Below, piece after piece: positions 18,208 to 27,728 of a DNA stretch of 64,000 nt. Below the pieces are notes generated by a model. That model did no database searches. It saw only the letters and a program-made list of their open reading frames with translations, and was not told where the DNA came from. Source of the DNA: JAHJKV01 sp963678135 (GTDB lineage: Bacteria > Desulfobacterota > Desulfovibrionia > Desulfovibrionales > Desulfovibrionaceae). The stretch covers positions 496,001 through 560,000 of the forward strand of contig OY782667.1 in assembly GCA_963678135.1 (NCBI GenBank), written 5' to 3'. A program made the position numbers and the translations under genes. Numbering within the stretch: the stretch's first letter is position 1; the number at the start of each line of letters is the position of its first letter.

Positions 18208-19014
18208 TTACCAGCCCCCAGAGGCTCCGCCACCGCCGAACCCTCCGCCAAAGCCTCCACCAAAACCACCGCCAAAGCCTGAACCAAAGCCACTTCTGGA
18301 AGCAAAATTATGCCTGTTGCCTATGGCTGAACCAAGTAAAATCCAAGGCAATACACCTGCCCCTGCGTTATGATGCGTGACTTTTTTACCGTCTTTGGTG
18401 CGGACAACTTGTCCCCTGCGTGGAGTCAACATATGGATAATAACAAAGATAATAAGAATAAGAGGAAGCAGTGCCCTTGTTTTACCGCGTTTCAGTGTAC
18501 CTGCTTTGGGGGAAGCTGTGTATTCTCCATGCACAGCATCAATAATTGCTACTGTACCTGCTAAAAATCCTTGATCAAAATCACCGGCTCGAAAAGCAGG
18601 ACTAATGATATTGTCAATGATATTGCCGGCAAGTACGTCTGTAAGCACGCCTTCAAGACCATAGCCGACCTCAATGCGAACCTTGCGTTCAGCTTTGGCT
18701 ACCAGCAGAATAAGCCCATTATCTTCTTTGGATTGCCCTATTTTCCACTTCTCAGCTACCCGCATTGAAAAATCTTCTAAAGCATCACCGCCCAAAGTTG
18801 GAATAGTAAGAACAATTATTTGAGTACCGTCAGTTTGTTCAAGCTTGGCTAATGCTGTTTCTAAATGCTGTTTCGCTGTAGGTGAAAGCATTTTTGCAAG
18901 ATCGTTTACCCTCCCTGCAAGAGGCGGTACATCCAAAGCAAAAACAGGCTGAGCCCAAAAACAGCAGAGAATAAAAAACAAAAGCAAGCGGATCGTGCCG
19001 TATTTTGTGTGCAT
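18208..19014 (-). CDS. TPM-domain protein with signal peptide and glycine-rich tail (YgcG-like)
   Basis: The protein has a signal peptide (residues about 1-26, ending VFALD), a TPM domain (VNDLAKMLSPTAKQ, DGTQIIVLTIPTLGG, DNGLILLVAKAERKVRIEVG), a membrane helix around residues 185-200, and a C-terminal tail of repeated GFGGG/GSGF units ending in a Gly-Gly-Trp. This is the YgcG/BatA-neighbour layout. I start it at the ATG ending at 19014, behind CAGGAAAAA; the longer frame would begin with a TTG inside lemA. It lies between lemA and a second TPM gene, a widespread arrangement. Confidence 0.88.
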   Translation of the reverse strand: MHTKYGTIRLLLFFILCCFWAQPVFALDVPPLAGRVNDLAKMLSPTAKQHLETALAKLEQTDGTQIIVLTIPTLGGDALEDFSMRVAEKWKIGQSKEDNGLILLVAKAERKVRIEVGYGLEGVLTDVLAGNIIDNIISPAFRAGDFDQGFLAGTVAIIDAVHGEYTASPKAGTLKRGKTRALLPLILIIFVIIHMLTPRRGQVVRTKDGKKVTHHNAGAGVLPWILLGSAIGNRHNFASRSGFGSGFGGGFGGGFGGGFGGGGASGGW

Positions 19015-19018
19015 AAAA

Positions 19019-19630
19019 CTATTTTTCCTGAGCAAAGTTTACGCTTGGGGCAACCTTGGCTGCTGCATCAGCTTCAAAAAATTCTTTGCGCTCCAAATCA
19101 AGAAGAATGGAATTGGTCATCGAGTTTGGAAATTTCCGAATGGAATAATTAAATATTTTAACAGCTTCATTATATCTTTGCCGAGCTACGTTTATACGGT
19201 TCTCCGTGCCTTCCAGCTGGTGCATAAGATTGCCAAATTGCTGGTCAGCCTTAAGGTTTGGGTAGCGTTCCTGAATCATCATGAGCTTACTCAACCATGA
19301 AGAAAGTTGCCCTTGGGCAGCATTAAAATTTTTCATAGCTTGTGGATCAGCAAGCATTTTTGGAGAAAGAGTGACCGAGGTAGCTTTGGCTCTTGCTTCA
19401 ATGACCCCGCTCAGTGTTTCTTTTTCATGAGCTGCATAGCCTTTCACAGTAGCCACAAGATTGGGGATAAGGTCTGCTCTTCGCTGTAAGGCAGATTCTA
19501 AATTACCCCAAGCTGCAAAAACTTCCTCTTCATTGGCTTGCATTTGATTGTAACCACAACCGGCAAGAGCAAAAAGGGCTACTGTGCTAAGAAGAATACG
19601 AGCAAAAGAAAAAATTTTGCAGGACTTCAT
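19019..19630 (-). CDS. lemA: LemA family lipoprotein
   Basis: LemA proteins are membrane-anchored helical bundles of uncertain function, often next to TPM-domain genes as here. The 203-aa product begins with a lipoprotein signal (LFALAGCGYN; lipobox Cys near residue 24) and continues with VFAAWGNLESALQRRADLIPNLV and YAAHEKETLSGVIEARAKAT, both diagnostic. The start ending at 19630 follows AAGGAG. The gene leads the lemA-TPM-TPM group; nth and tgt follow on the same strand after 22 bases. Confidence 0.93.
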   Translation of the reverse strand: MKSCKIFSFARILLSTVALFALAGCGYNQMQANEEEVFAAWGNLESALQRRADLIPNLVATVKGYAAHEKETLSGVIEARAKATSVTLSPKMLADPQAMKNFNAAQGQLSSWLSKLMMIQERYPNLKADQQFGNLMHQLEGTENRINVARQRYNEAVKIFNYSIRKFPNSMTNSILLDLERKEFFEADAAAKVAPSVNFAQEK

Positions 19631-19880
19631 ATATAAACTCCTTGTTTTTTTCATACATGATAATTTGAACAAACTAAGTCTTGCTTTGTGCCCTGTCTAC
19701 CCCTGATGTGCAAACGACTTTTTTTGTGTTTTTCTTTGTAAAAAATAAAGTCTTGTACGACTTATACTTATGATGATTTTTTCTACTTTTTAGCTGCTGT
19801 TTTCTTTTTTCAAGCCTTGCTCGAATGGACGAACTTGGCTACAGAAATAGCTTCTGGCTTTGAATATAAAAAGGCCTTGT

Positions 19881-20363
19881 ATGACAATAGAAAATGACCG
19901 CTACAAAAAGATGTTTCCTATTTCTTGGGAACAATTGCACAGGGATTGCCGTGCACTTTCTTGGCGTCTGTTGGAACTTGGCCCTTTTCAAGGCATTTAT
20001 TGTATTACTCGCGGTGGTCTAGTTCCTGCTGCAATTCTTGCTCGTGAGCTGAATTTACATTTAATTGATACGGTTTGCATTTCTTCCTATGCGTGGCAAA
20101 ATCAAGACAAGGCAACAATACTCAAACCAGTACAAGGCGATGGTACGGACTGGCTTTTGGTGGATGATTTAGTGGATACCGGACGTACTGCTTCATTGGT
20201 TCGCGAAATGTTACCCGGGGCGCATTTTGCTACTGTCTATGCTAAACCAGAGGGACGCCCCTTGGTTGATACTTTTATTACTGAAGTCAGCCAAGATACA
20301 TGGATTCTTTTTCCTTGGGATGCCGGGCATAGTTTTGTAGAACCTCTTGTGAAGCATACTTGA
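19881..20363 (+). CDS. gpt: Xanthine/guanine phosphoribosyltransferase
   Basis: Gpt salvages xanthine or guanine with PRPP. The 160-aa product carries the PRPP motif LLVDDLVDTGRTA and the loop CITRGGLVPAAIL, like E. coli Gpt, in a similar length. I start it at ATG 19881; the upstream TTG would add seven residues without support. About 100 bases downstream begins a BMP-type importer, which fits a purine salvage locus. In the 250 bases upstream I see no purine riboswitch. An inverted repeat AAGTC-N6-GACTT (19748-19763) is the only operator-like element. Confidence 0.93.
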   Translation: MTIENDRYKKMFPISWEQLHRDCRALSWRLLELGPFQGIYCITRGGLVPAAILARELNLHLIDTVCISSYAWQNQDKATILKPVQGDGTDWLLVDDLVDTGRTASLVREMLPGAHFATVYAKPEGRPLVDTFITEVSQDTWILFPWDAGHSFVEPLVKHT

Positions 20364-20467
20364 TAAGGTCAAATGAGCTGTAACAGGCTTATATGAATAC
20401 AGTGGGGAAACAAAAAATTTTGTGCAAAATTTTGAGCAGTAAGCTAAAAAATTTGAGGAGTACAAAC

Positions 20468-21616
20468 ATGAAACAATGGTCTAAATTGGTCTTTATGCTC
20501 GTAACTGTGGCTACTATGAGCATTTTTATCCTTGGGTGTGGAGAAAAAGACAAGGCTGAAGAAAATGTTACAGCCCTTGTAGAAACTGAGCAAACTTCTG
20601 CTCCATCTACAGAAGCAAGCGATAAAGTAAAAATTGGTTTTGTATATGTTTCTCCGGTCGGTGATGCAGGCTATTCTTGGGCTCATGATCAGGGACGTTT
20701 GTTTATCGAAAAGCAAGACTGGATTTTGAGTAGTTTTGCTGAGTCTGTACCCGAAGGTGCAGATGCCGAGCGTGTTATTCGCAATTTTGCGCGTAAAGAT
20801 TTTGATCTTATTTTTGCTACCAGTTTTGGGTATATGGATCCTATGTTAAAAGTTGCTGGCGAATTTCCTGATACAGCATTTATGCACTGCTCAGGATTTA
20901 AGACTGCCAAGAACATGTCCAATTACTTTGGCCGTATCTATCAAGCCCGTTATTTGACGGGTATGGTAGCTGGTGCCATGACCAAATCAGGCAAGATTGG
21001 GTATGTTGCAGCAATGCAAATTCCTGAAGTCATACGTGGCATCAATGCCTTTACTTTGGGTGCCCAAGCCATAAATCCTGATGTTGAAGTCGTAATTGTG
21101 TGGACAAATACTTGGTACGATCCTGTATTGGAAAAAGACTCTGCTGTTTCTTTATTGGACGCAGGTTGCGACGTTATTGCGCAACATCAGGATTCTCCAG
21201 GGCCACAGGAAGCTGCTCAAGAACGCGGTGTATATTCCATCGGCTATAACTCCGATATGACTTCTTTTGCCCCAAAAGCACATTTAACTGCTGCTATTTG
21301 GAACTGGGGGCCATTCTATCTTGAAGTCGCTAAACAAGTTCGCGATGGACAATTTCAGGGTGGAGAATCTCTTTGGTTAGGTATGGATAAAGGCGTTGTG
21401 GATATTGCACCCTTTAATGCAATAGTTCCTCAAGAGGTACGCACACAGGTTTTGGCAAAAAAACAGGATTTGCTGCAAGGCAAGGATACGATTTTTGCAG
21501 GGCCGATTGTTGATCAGGAAGGCAATGAAGTAGTTGCCGAAGGCAAGCAGCTTGATGACGGTGCTTTGCTCGGCATGAAGTTTTTGGTCAAAGGCGTAAC
21601 CGGAAGTCTTAATTAA
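20468..21616 (+). CDS. BMP-family nucleoside-binding lipoprotein of an ABC importer
   Basis: This is the solute-binding component of a BMP/PnrA-type importer, a family known to take up purine nucleosides. The start at 20468 follows GAGGAG and yields a lipoprotein signal ending IFILGCGEK. The mature part shows IGFVYVSPVGDAGYSWAHDQ, DLIFATSFGYMDP and YLTGMVAGAMTKSGKIGYVA, all characteristic of the family. The length is 382 aa. It leads an operon with two permeases and an ATPase. A strong hairpin follows the stop codon, which should give more of this protein than of the downstream subunits. Confidence 0.92.
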   Translation: MKQWSKLVFMLVTVATMSIFILGCGEKDKAEENVTALVETEQTSAPSTEASDKVKIGFVYVSPVGDAGYSWAHDQGRLFIEKQDWILSSFAESVPEGADAERVIRNFARKDFDLIFATSFGYMDPMLKVAGEFPDTAFMHCSGFKTAKNMSNYFGRIYQARYLTGMVAGAMTKSGKIGYVAAMQIPEVIRGINAFTLGAQAINPDVEVVIVWTNTWYDPVLEKDSAVSLLDAGCDVIAQHQDSPGPQEAAQERGVYSIGYNSDMTSFAPKAHLTAAIWNWGPFYLEVAKQVRDGQFQGGESLWLGMDKGVVDIAPFNAIVPQEVRTQVLAKKQDLLQGKDTIFAGPIVDQEGNEVVAEGKQLDDGALLGMKFLVKGVTGSLN

Positions 21617-21622
21617 AAAAGT

Positions 21623-21660
21623 ACAAAAGGCGGAAGTTCTAAAAAGTTTCCGCCTTTTGT
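21623..21660 (+). terminator. Hairpin after the binding-protein gene
   Basis: A 13-base perfect stem (ACAAAAGGCGGAA / TTCCGCCTTTTGT) with a 12-base loop lies seven bases after the stop codon. The 3' arm contains TTTT but no longer T-run follows, so termination may be partial. It probably sets the ratio of binding protein to permease and stabilises the upstream mRNA. Confidence 0.75.
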
Positions 21661-21721
21661 ATAGATTATAATCAAGCATTATTGCATAAACGTTGAAGCT
21701 AATTTTATACTCATACACCCT

Positions 21722-22789
21722 ATGCCTCTTAAAATAAAAAAACGTGATGAACCTTGGAAGTGGGGGCCTCTGGTAACTTTTTTAGGGGCACTTTTGTTTT
21801 CTCTTGGGCTTTGCTCTTTGCTCTTGGCCTTTACTGGAAAAGACTGGGCTTTGGGCTTAACAGTGCTTTGGGAAGGTTCTTTTGGTTCATCTTGGGCCTT
21901 GGAAGAGGCCTTATTAAAAGCTGTCCCTATTTATCTTTGCTCTTTAGGGGTGGCTGTGGCTTTTCGTATGCAAATATGGAATATCGGTGCGGAAGGGCAA
22001 TACGCTTTAGGAGCTATCGGAGCGACTTGGATTGCTTTGAGTTTTCCGGAGCTACCTGCTTTAGTCCTGTTGCCCTGTATGTTGAGTATGGCACTGATTC
22101 TAGGCGGTATATGGGCTTTAATTCCGGCTTTGCTTCGTTTACGGCTCAAGGTGAATGAAATTATTTCAACTTTAATGTTGAATTATATAGCAATCTTATT
22201 GCTTGGGTATCTTGTGCTCAAAGTGTGGAAGCATGATTCTGGATTTCCCATGACACCAGATTTTAGTGCCAATGCTCTTATCGGATGCTTTGCAGGTAGG
22301 TTGCACTGGGGACTTGCCATTTGTATTGGAGCAGGCCTTTTGGTTTGGGCCTTTATGCGTTTTACCAGACTAGGCTTTGAATTAAAGGCCTCAGGTGAAG
22401 GACAACGCGTAGCACGCTATGCCAAACTTCCTTACAGTTTTCTCGTTATGTTTGTCATGGTAGCTTCTGGAGCCTTATCCGGCTTAGCCGGAGCTGTGGA
22501 AATCTCCGCAGTAGTGGGTCGCCTTCAGCCATCTATCATGGTAGGATATGGTTACACTGCAATCGTTGTCGCATGGCTAGCACGACTGCATCCACTGTCT
22601 ATTGCTTTGGCTGCCTTTTTATTAGCCTGCCTGCGTGTGGGAGCTGAAAATTTGCAAATTGAACTTCAAATTCCAGCGGCATTTGGGGTAATTATGGAAG
22701 GTCTTATTTTGCTCATGGTTTTGGGCGGACAATTTTTTCATTCGTATACCCTGCAGTACAAACAGCACCGCAGCGAGGAGAAGGCATGA
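21722..22789 (+). CDS. ABC importer permease, BPD_transp_2 family (first)
   Basis: The 355-aa integral membrane protein has eight to nine helices. IWNIGAEGQYALGAIGATW and LKVNEIISTLMLNYIA are typical of YufP/nucleoside-type permeases. It forms one half of the transmembrane channel of the importer with the next gene, whose ATG overlaps its stop by four bases. It starts with ATG at 21722, about 60 bases after the hairpin that follows the binding-protein gene. Confidence 0.93.
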   Translation: MPLKIKKRDEPWKWGPLVTFLGALLFSLGLCSLLLAFTGKDWALGLTVLWEGSFGSSWALEEALLKAVPIYLCSLGVAVAFRMQIWNIGAEGQYALGAIGATWIALSFPELPALVLLPCMLSMALILGGIWALIPALLRLRLKVNEIISTLMLNYIAILLLGYLVLKVWKHDSGFPMTPDFSANALIGCFAGRLHWGLAICIGAGLLVWAFMRFTRLGFELKASGEGQRVARYAKLPYSFLVMFVMVASGALSGLAGAVEISAVVGRLQPSIMVGYGYTAIVVAWLARLHPLSIALAAFLLACLRVGAENLQIELQIPAAFGVIMEGLILLMVLGGQFFHSYTLQYKQHRSEEKA

Positions 22790-23709
22790 GTTTTGAATTG
22801 ATCATCGCTCTCTTGGCTGCTGCTGTTCATTCCGGAACACCAATCCTCTACGCTACTTTGGGTGAGATGCTCACAGAAAAAGGTGGCGTACTCAATTTGG
22901 GTGTCGAAGGCATGATGGCTATTTCTGCTTTTATTGCTTTTTTGGTGCTGTACCATACTGGTTCTCCGTGGCTTGGATTTTTTGCTGGTGGCTTGACCGG
23001 TCTTGGCTTGGGTGGAATTCATGCCTTTGTCACTATTAGTTGTTTAGGTAATCAAGTGGTCTCAGGCTTGGCTTTAACCATGTTTGGACTTGGCTTGACC
23101 AGTTTTTGGGGTACACCTTTTATTGGATTGAATGCCCCTGGTTTTGACCCTGTTGCTTTGCCTGTTTTTTCCGAGATACCAATCATAGGCTCGATTTTTT
23201 TTAAGCATAATCTTCTCGTGTATTTATCCTATATCCTTCCTGTATTTTTTTGGATTTTTATGCGCCGAACTTCGCTGGGGCTCGCAATAAAAGCCGTAGG
23301 TGAAATGCCTGCTGCGGCTTATGCCGTAGGCTTAAAGCCACGCCGTTTACGCTATTTTGCAGTGCTCACTGGTGGCTTTTTAATTGGACTTGGCGGTGCA
23401 TATCTTTCGCTTGCTTATACACACCTATGGACAAATGGCCTCACCTCCGGACGTGGCTGGATTGCTGTAGCCTTGGTTATTTTCGCATTTTGGCGACCGG
23501 GCAGAGCTGTTATCGGAGCATATCTTTTTGGTGGAGTCATGGCTTTTCAGCTCCGCTTGCAAGCATCCGGAACTTCTGTTGCTCCACAATTTTTACTGAT
23601 GCTGCCGTATGCCCTCACTGTTTTTGTTTTAATCTTCTCAGCATGGCGCAAAAAACACGGTGGACAAGGGCCAGCGAATTTAGGTGTAAATATTGAGCCA
23701 GAGGGCTAA
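22786..23709 (+). CDS. ABC importer permease, BPD_transp_2 family (second)
   Basis: The 307-aa permease has GTPILYATLGEMLTEKGGVL and NLGVEGMMAISAFIAF at its N-terminus, as in YufQ-type nucleoside permeases. The cytoplasmic loop LGLAIKAVGEMPAAAYAVGL should contact the ATPase. It is translationally coupled to the preceding permease (ATGA). The ATPase gene follows after 63 bases. Confidence 0.93.
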   Translation: MSFELIIALLAAAVHSGTPILYATLGEMLTEKGGVLNLGVEGMMAISAFIAFLVLYHTGSPWLGFFAGGLTGLGLGGIHAFVTISCLGNQVVSGLALTMFGLGLTSFWGTPFIGLNAPGFDPVALPVFSEIPIIGSIFFKHNLLVYLSYILPVFFWIFMRRTSLGLAIKAVGEMPAAAYAVGLKPRRLRYFAVLTGGFLIGLGGAYLSLAYTHLWTNGLTSGRGWIAVALVIFAFWRPGRAVIGAYLFGGVMAFQLRLQASGTSVAPQFLLMLPYALTVFVLIFSAWRKKHGGQGPANLGVNIEPEG

Positions 23710-23772
23710 AGATGTCTTATGCACTAGCTAAAAAGACATAAAGCACTACATCTCAAAATTTGGCGGTAAACA

Positions 23773-25311
23773 ATGGCTGAAGCCTATGAACATTTGAATA
23801 GAGCGGATCGAATCCCATACCCGGACAGTCCTCCGGTGGTACGCTTGCGTGGAATCACCAAGCGTTTTGGTAAAGTTCTTGCCAATGATGATATTTCACT
23901 GAGCATCAAACCCGGACGTATTAAAGCACTGCTGGGTGAAAATGGAGCAGGAAAAAGTACCCTTATGTCCATGCTCGCAGGTCGCTATACACCGGACAGC
24001 GGGATTTTAGAAATAGAGGGGCAAGCTGTTCGTTTTTCTTCTGCCAAGGATGGAATAGCAGCCGGAATCGGTATGGTTTATCAGCACTTTATGCTTGTAG
24101 AAACCATGACCGTTGCTGAAAACGTACTCTTAGGACAGGAAGGAAGTTTTTTTATCTCACCGCGCGAAATGGAAGCCCGTGTGAGAGAGCTTTCCGAGCT
24201 ATATGGTTTGAAAATCAATCCTTCGGCCATAGTGGCGGATCTTTCCATGGGCGAGAAGCAATGTGTAGAAATCTTAAAATTGCTGTATCGCAATTCTCGA
24301 GTACTTATTTTTGATGAACCAACGGCTGTACTAACGCCAAAAGAAACATTGGCTCTTTTCAAAGCCTTATGGAAGATGGCAGAGCAAGGTAAAGCCATTG
24401 TTTTTATTTCACATAAATTGGAAGAAGTTTTAGCTGTTGCTGATGAAATTGCTATTTTGCGTAAAGGCCGAATCGAGGGTGAATTCCTTGAGTCTGAAAT
24501 TACTTCTAAAGCCGACTTGGCCTGTCGTATGGTAGGGCGTGAAGTATTATTGGAAGTAAACCGCAAATCCTTAGATTTTGGCGAAACCGTTTTAGAACTA
24601 CGCAATTTTAACGGCCTTGGACTCAAAAATATTAATTTTTCTCTGCACCAAGGAGAAATTTTAGCTATTGTGGGCGTGGCTGGAAATGGTCAAAAGACTT
24701 TGGTGGAAGCTGTGTGTGGTTTACGCCGTCCACCTAAAAATACCGTTTATATCATGGGCAGCAGATGGCGCGATTTTTATGCCAAAGCCTCTTGGAAAAA
24801 TTCGCTTTCTTATATTCCCGAAGACCGCCTTGGTTTGGCAACATGCCGTAACCTCAATCTTGTAGATAATTTACTTTTAACGACACGCCAAGGTTTTGCC
24901 AGAGGCATGCTACTAGATAAAAAACGAGCTGCAAGAGATACCGGTGAATTGGTGCGTAAATTTGATATTCGCCCGGGGCGCATTGCTGCACTTGCTTGGC
25001 AACTTTCCGGCGGAAATCTCCAAAAATCCGTATTAGCTCGTGAATTATATCGTAGCCCTCGACTGATTGTAGCGGAGCAGCCCACCCAAGGCCTCGACAT
25101 CGCAGCCACAGAACAAGTCTGGCAACATTTGCTCCAAGCACGCACAATGGCAGGGATTTTACTGGTCACAGGTGATCTTAATGAAGCCTTGCAACTGGCA
25201 GATCGTGTGGCAGTTATCTTTAGTGGCCAGCTTATGGATATTTTCCCTGTTCAAGACAAAGACAAAGTGGAACGTATCGGAGTCATGATGGCGGGTATTC
25301 AGGATCAATAA
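23773..25311 (+). CDS. ABC importer ATPase with two nucleotide-binding domains
   Basis: The 512-aa protein carries two ABC domains, as in ribose/nucleoside importers. The first has Walker A GENGAGKST, DLSMGEKQCVEILKLL and VLIFDEPTAVLTP. The second has the degenerate Walker A GVAGNGQKT typical of this family, QLSGGNLQKSVLARELYR and VAEQPTQGLD. It energises uptake by the two preceding permeases. The predicted substrate is a purine nucleoside, from family and from the gpt neighbour. Confidence 0.94.
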   Translation: MAEAYEHLNRADRIPYPDSPPVVRLRGITKRFGKVLANDDISLSIKPGRIKALLGENGAGKSTLMSMLAGRYTPDSGILEIEGQAVRFSSAKDGIAAGIGMVYQHFMLVETMTVAENVLLGQEGSFFISPREMEARVRELSELYGLKINPSAIVADLSMGEKQCVEILKLLYRNSRVLIFDEPTAVLTPKETLALFKALWKMAEQGKAIVFISHKLEEVLAVADEIAILRKGRIEGEFLESEITSKADLACRMVGREVLLEVNRKSLDFGETVLELRNFNGLGLKNINFSLHQGEILAIVGVAGNGQKTLVEAVCGLRRPPKNTVYIMGSRWRDFYAKASWKNSLSYIPEDRLGLATCRNLNLVDNLLLTTRQGFARGMLLDKKRAARDTGELVRKFDIRPGRIAALAWQLSGGNLQKSVLARELYRSPRLIVAEQPTQGLDIAATEQVWQHLLQARTMAGILLVTGDLNEALQLADRVAVIFSGQLMDIFPVQDKDKVERIGVMMAGIQDQ

Positions 25312-25337
25312 AAAACAACAACACTAGGAGGAGCGGA

Positions 25338-27626
25338 ATGTCCCAACCTCAACAGTCCAAATCAAAAGTACTCAAATATTTGAAAAATTCTGTAGTCTTT
25401 CGTTTGGTCACGCTTGTTATCATTGCCCTTCTTTTAGAGGGCTCGATCTGTGTTGGTTTTTTTAGTTGGAAAATCCTTGGCTTGCTACATTCTCAAAGTG
25501 AGGAAACACGGCTCAGTATTGTTGAACAAAAACGCCATTCATTAAGTGATTTGGTAAGAATAGCACATTCTACCGTAGAACTCGCGTATAAACGCTCTCA
25601 AGACATAGAGGTTCTTAAGCAGGAACAAAGTAAAGAGCTCACCCAAATTGTAAATGGTATTTGTAATCAAGTAACGACTTTTTATGAAAATCATAAAAAT
25701 GAGATGACACACGATGAATTACGCACCGCTATGAAAGAATTGGTGGCAGGTGTTCGTTATGATAAGGGAAATTATCTTTGGATTACGGACTTGGATTCAC
25801 GCATGGTAATGCACCCTGTATCGCCCAAGCTCAATGGTCAAGATATGTCCAAGTTCAAGGATCCCAAAGGAAACTTCTTGTTTAATGATATGGCAAAGGT
25901 GTGCAAAGAAAAAGGTGCCGGAATAGTCACCTATATGTGGACTAAGCCCAATGAAACAGAAGCAAAAACCAAAGTTTCCTATGTTCGCTTGGTCAAGGAA
26001 CTTGGCTGGATAATCGGGACAGGAGCTTGGATCGAAGACCTTACTGATGCCATGAAAACTCAGGCCATGGAACAATTGGCAAAACTTCGTCCTGAAAATG
26101 GAGATTATTTTTGGATAAATGATATGCAAGGCGTGATGCTTATGCATCCGGTTTCTCCTGATTTAATCGGCAAGGACTTATCCAAACTCACAGACCCAAG
26201 CGGAAAATTATTTATTCAAGAAATGCTTGATGTTGGAAAAAAGAATGGGCGAGGATTTGTCGAATATTGTTGGAGTAAACCCGGCAAAGAAGGTAATATT
26301 CCCAAACTTTCTTATGTAGAATATTTCCAGCCTTGGGAATGGGAAGTCGGCATGGGCATTTATATGGACGATGTCGATGATTTGGTTTCTGCCCAGCAGC
26401 AGCAATTTGAACAGGCAGTTATGAGCCTTTTAATTATTGCGTCCATTGTAGTTGGTATTTTCCTTCTTGTGGTTTTGAGTCTCACTCTTTGGTATATTCG
26501 AAAAAGTATGAGCAAACCTTTGAGCCGTTTGGTAAAATTTTCTGAGCGTATTGCTGATGGCGATCTTAATGCTGAAATAAGTGGTCAATTCAAAGGGGAA
26601 TTAAAAATACTCCAAAATGCCATGCTCGGTATGGTGAGCGCACTAAAAGAAAAAATGGCTGAGGCTGAAGAAAAATCACGCCAAGCAGAAAGTGAAACAG
26701 AAAAAGCTCAATTAAGTGCTCAAGAAGCAAGCGCTGCCCAAGAAAAAGCAGAAAAAGCCAAAAGCGAAGGTATGCGAGAAGCAGCAAACGAACTTGATGT
26801 CATTGTTAATAAGGTCGCGCAGGCGTCAAACGACCTTTCTTCCTTGGTCGCTGAAGTGCGTCATGGTACCAGTCGCCAAAGGCAACGTCTTGCAGAAACC
26901 GCTACAGCCATGGAAGAAATGAATGCTTCGGTCTTACAAGTTGCCCAAAGTGCTTCTGAGGCTGCTGAAAATGCAGATTCCGCAAAAGAAAAAGCACAAA
27001 GTGGCGAAGGTGTTGTTTTTCGTTCCATTGATGCCATTCGTCGAGTTCAAGAATTGGCAAGTACTCTCAAACAAGACATGGAAAATCTTTCCACGCAATC
27101 TGAAGCCATAGGTAAAGTAATAAGCGTTATTAACGATATTGCTGATCAAACCAATCTGTTAGCCTTAAACGCTGCGATTGAGGCTGCACGAGCAGGAGAA
27201 GCAGGACATGGCTTTGCTGTTGTTGCCGATGAAGTTCGTAAGTTGGCGGAAAAAACCATGAGCGCGACCAAAGAAGTAGAAGTCTCTATTGGGGCAATCC
27301 AAGAGTCAGCCCAAGTAAATAACGAAAAAATGGATCAGGCCGTACAGGCGGTGCTTGAAGCCACGGAACTTTCAACAGACTCCGGTAATTCACTCAAAGA
27401 AATCGTGATTCTTTCTGAAAGTAGCTCGGATCAAGTACGCAATATTGCTACTGCTTCTGAAGAACAATCCGCGGCCAGCGAAGAAATAAATAAAGCCGTG
27501 GAAGAAATCACGCAAGTGGCAAATGAAACAGATGGAAGCATGGACAAGGCTGCTGAAGCTCAAGATGCCTTAAATGGGCAAACCGTGGGACTCAAAGAAC
27601 TCATTGAGCGTATGAAACAAAGCTAA
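25338..27626 (+). CDS. Methyl-accepting chemotaxis protein with tandem Cache domains
   Basis: The 762-aa receptor has a first membrane helix (about residues 22-44) and two sCache_2-type repeats outside the membrane. The pattern NYLWITDLDSRMVMHPVSP and DYFWINDMQGVMLMHPVSP recurs about 125 residues apart. A second helix (about 357-380), a HAMP domain, a coiled coil, and the signalling tip INDIADQTNLLALNAAIEAA with GFAVVADEVRKLAEKT follow. It begins 26 bases after the importer ATPase, behind GGAGGAG, so it is probably in the same transcript. Sensing the importer's substrate or its binding protein is a reasonable inference. A strong terminator follows. Confidence 0.95.
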   Translation: MSQPQQSKSKVLKYLKNSVVFRLVTLVIIALLLEGSICVGFFSWKILGLLHSQSEETRLSIVEQKRHSLSDLVRIAHSTVELAYKRSQDIEVLKQEQSKELTQIVNGICNQVTTFYENHKNEMTHDELRTAMKELVAGVRYDKGNYLWITDLDSRMVMHPVSPKLNGQDMSKFKDPKGNFLFNDMAKVCKEKGAGIVTYMWTKPNETEAKTKVSYVRLVKELGWIIGTGAWIEDLTDAMKTQAMEQLAKLRPENGDYFWINDMQGVMLMHPVSPDLIGKDLSKLTDPSGKLFIQEMLDVGKKNGRGFVEYCWSKPGKEGNIPKLSYVEYFQPWEWEVGMGIYMDDVDDLVSAQQQQFEQAVMSLLIIASIVVGIFLLVVLSLTLWYIRKSMSKPLSRLVKFSERIADGDLNAEISGQFKGELKILQNAMLGMVSALKEKMAEAEEKSRQAESETEKAQLSAQEASAAQEKAEKAKSEGMREAANELDVIVNKVAQASNDLSSLVAEVRHGTSRQRQRLAETATAMEEMNASVLQVAQSASEAAENADSAKEKAQSGEGVVFRSIDAIRRVQELASTLKQDMENLSTQSEAIGKVISVINDIADQTNLLALNAAIEAARAGEAGHGFAVVADEVRKLAEKTMSATKEVEVSIGAIQESAQVNNEKMDQAVQAVLEATELSTDSGNSLKEIVILSESSSDQVRNIATASEEQSAASEEINKAVEEITQVANETDGSMDKAAEAQDALNGQTVGLKELIERMKQS

Positions 27627-27680
27627 AGCATGAGCTTATAACTTAAACACTTTTCTTGCCATTACATATCAATATAAAAA

Positions 27681-27708
27681 AGCCCCCTGAAAATTTATTC
27701 AGGGGGCT
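27681..27708. terminator. Bidirectional terminator between the chemoreceptor gene and glnA
   Basis: An 11-base perfect stem, AGCCCCCTGAA / TTCAGGGGGCT, with a six-base loop, is flanked by A6 on the left and T6 on the right. It works as an intrinsic terminator on both strands and serves the two convergent genes. Confidence 0.92.
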
Positions 27709-27728
27709 TTTTTGTCTCTGGGCTGGAG

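Noticed and set aside
19631..19880. Purine riboswitch upstream of gpt
   Set aside because: The conserved junction elements of the purine aptamer are not visible; only a short inverted repeat was found.
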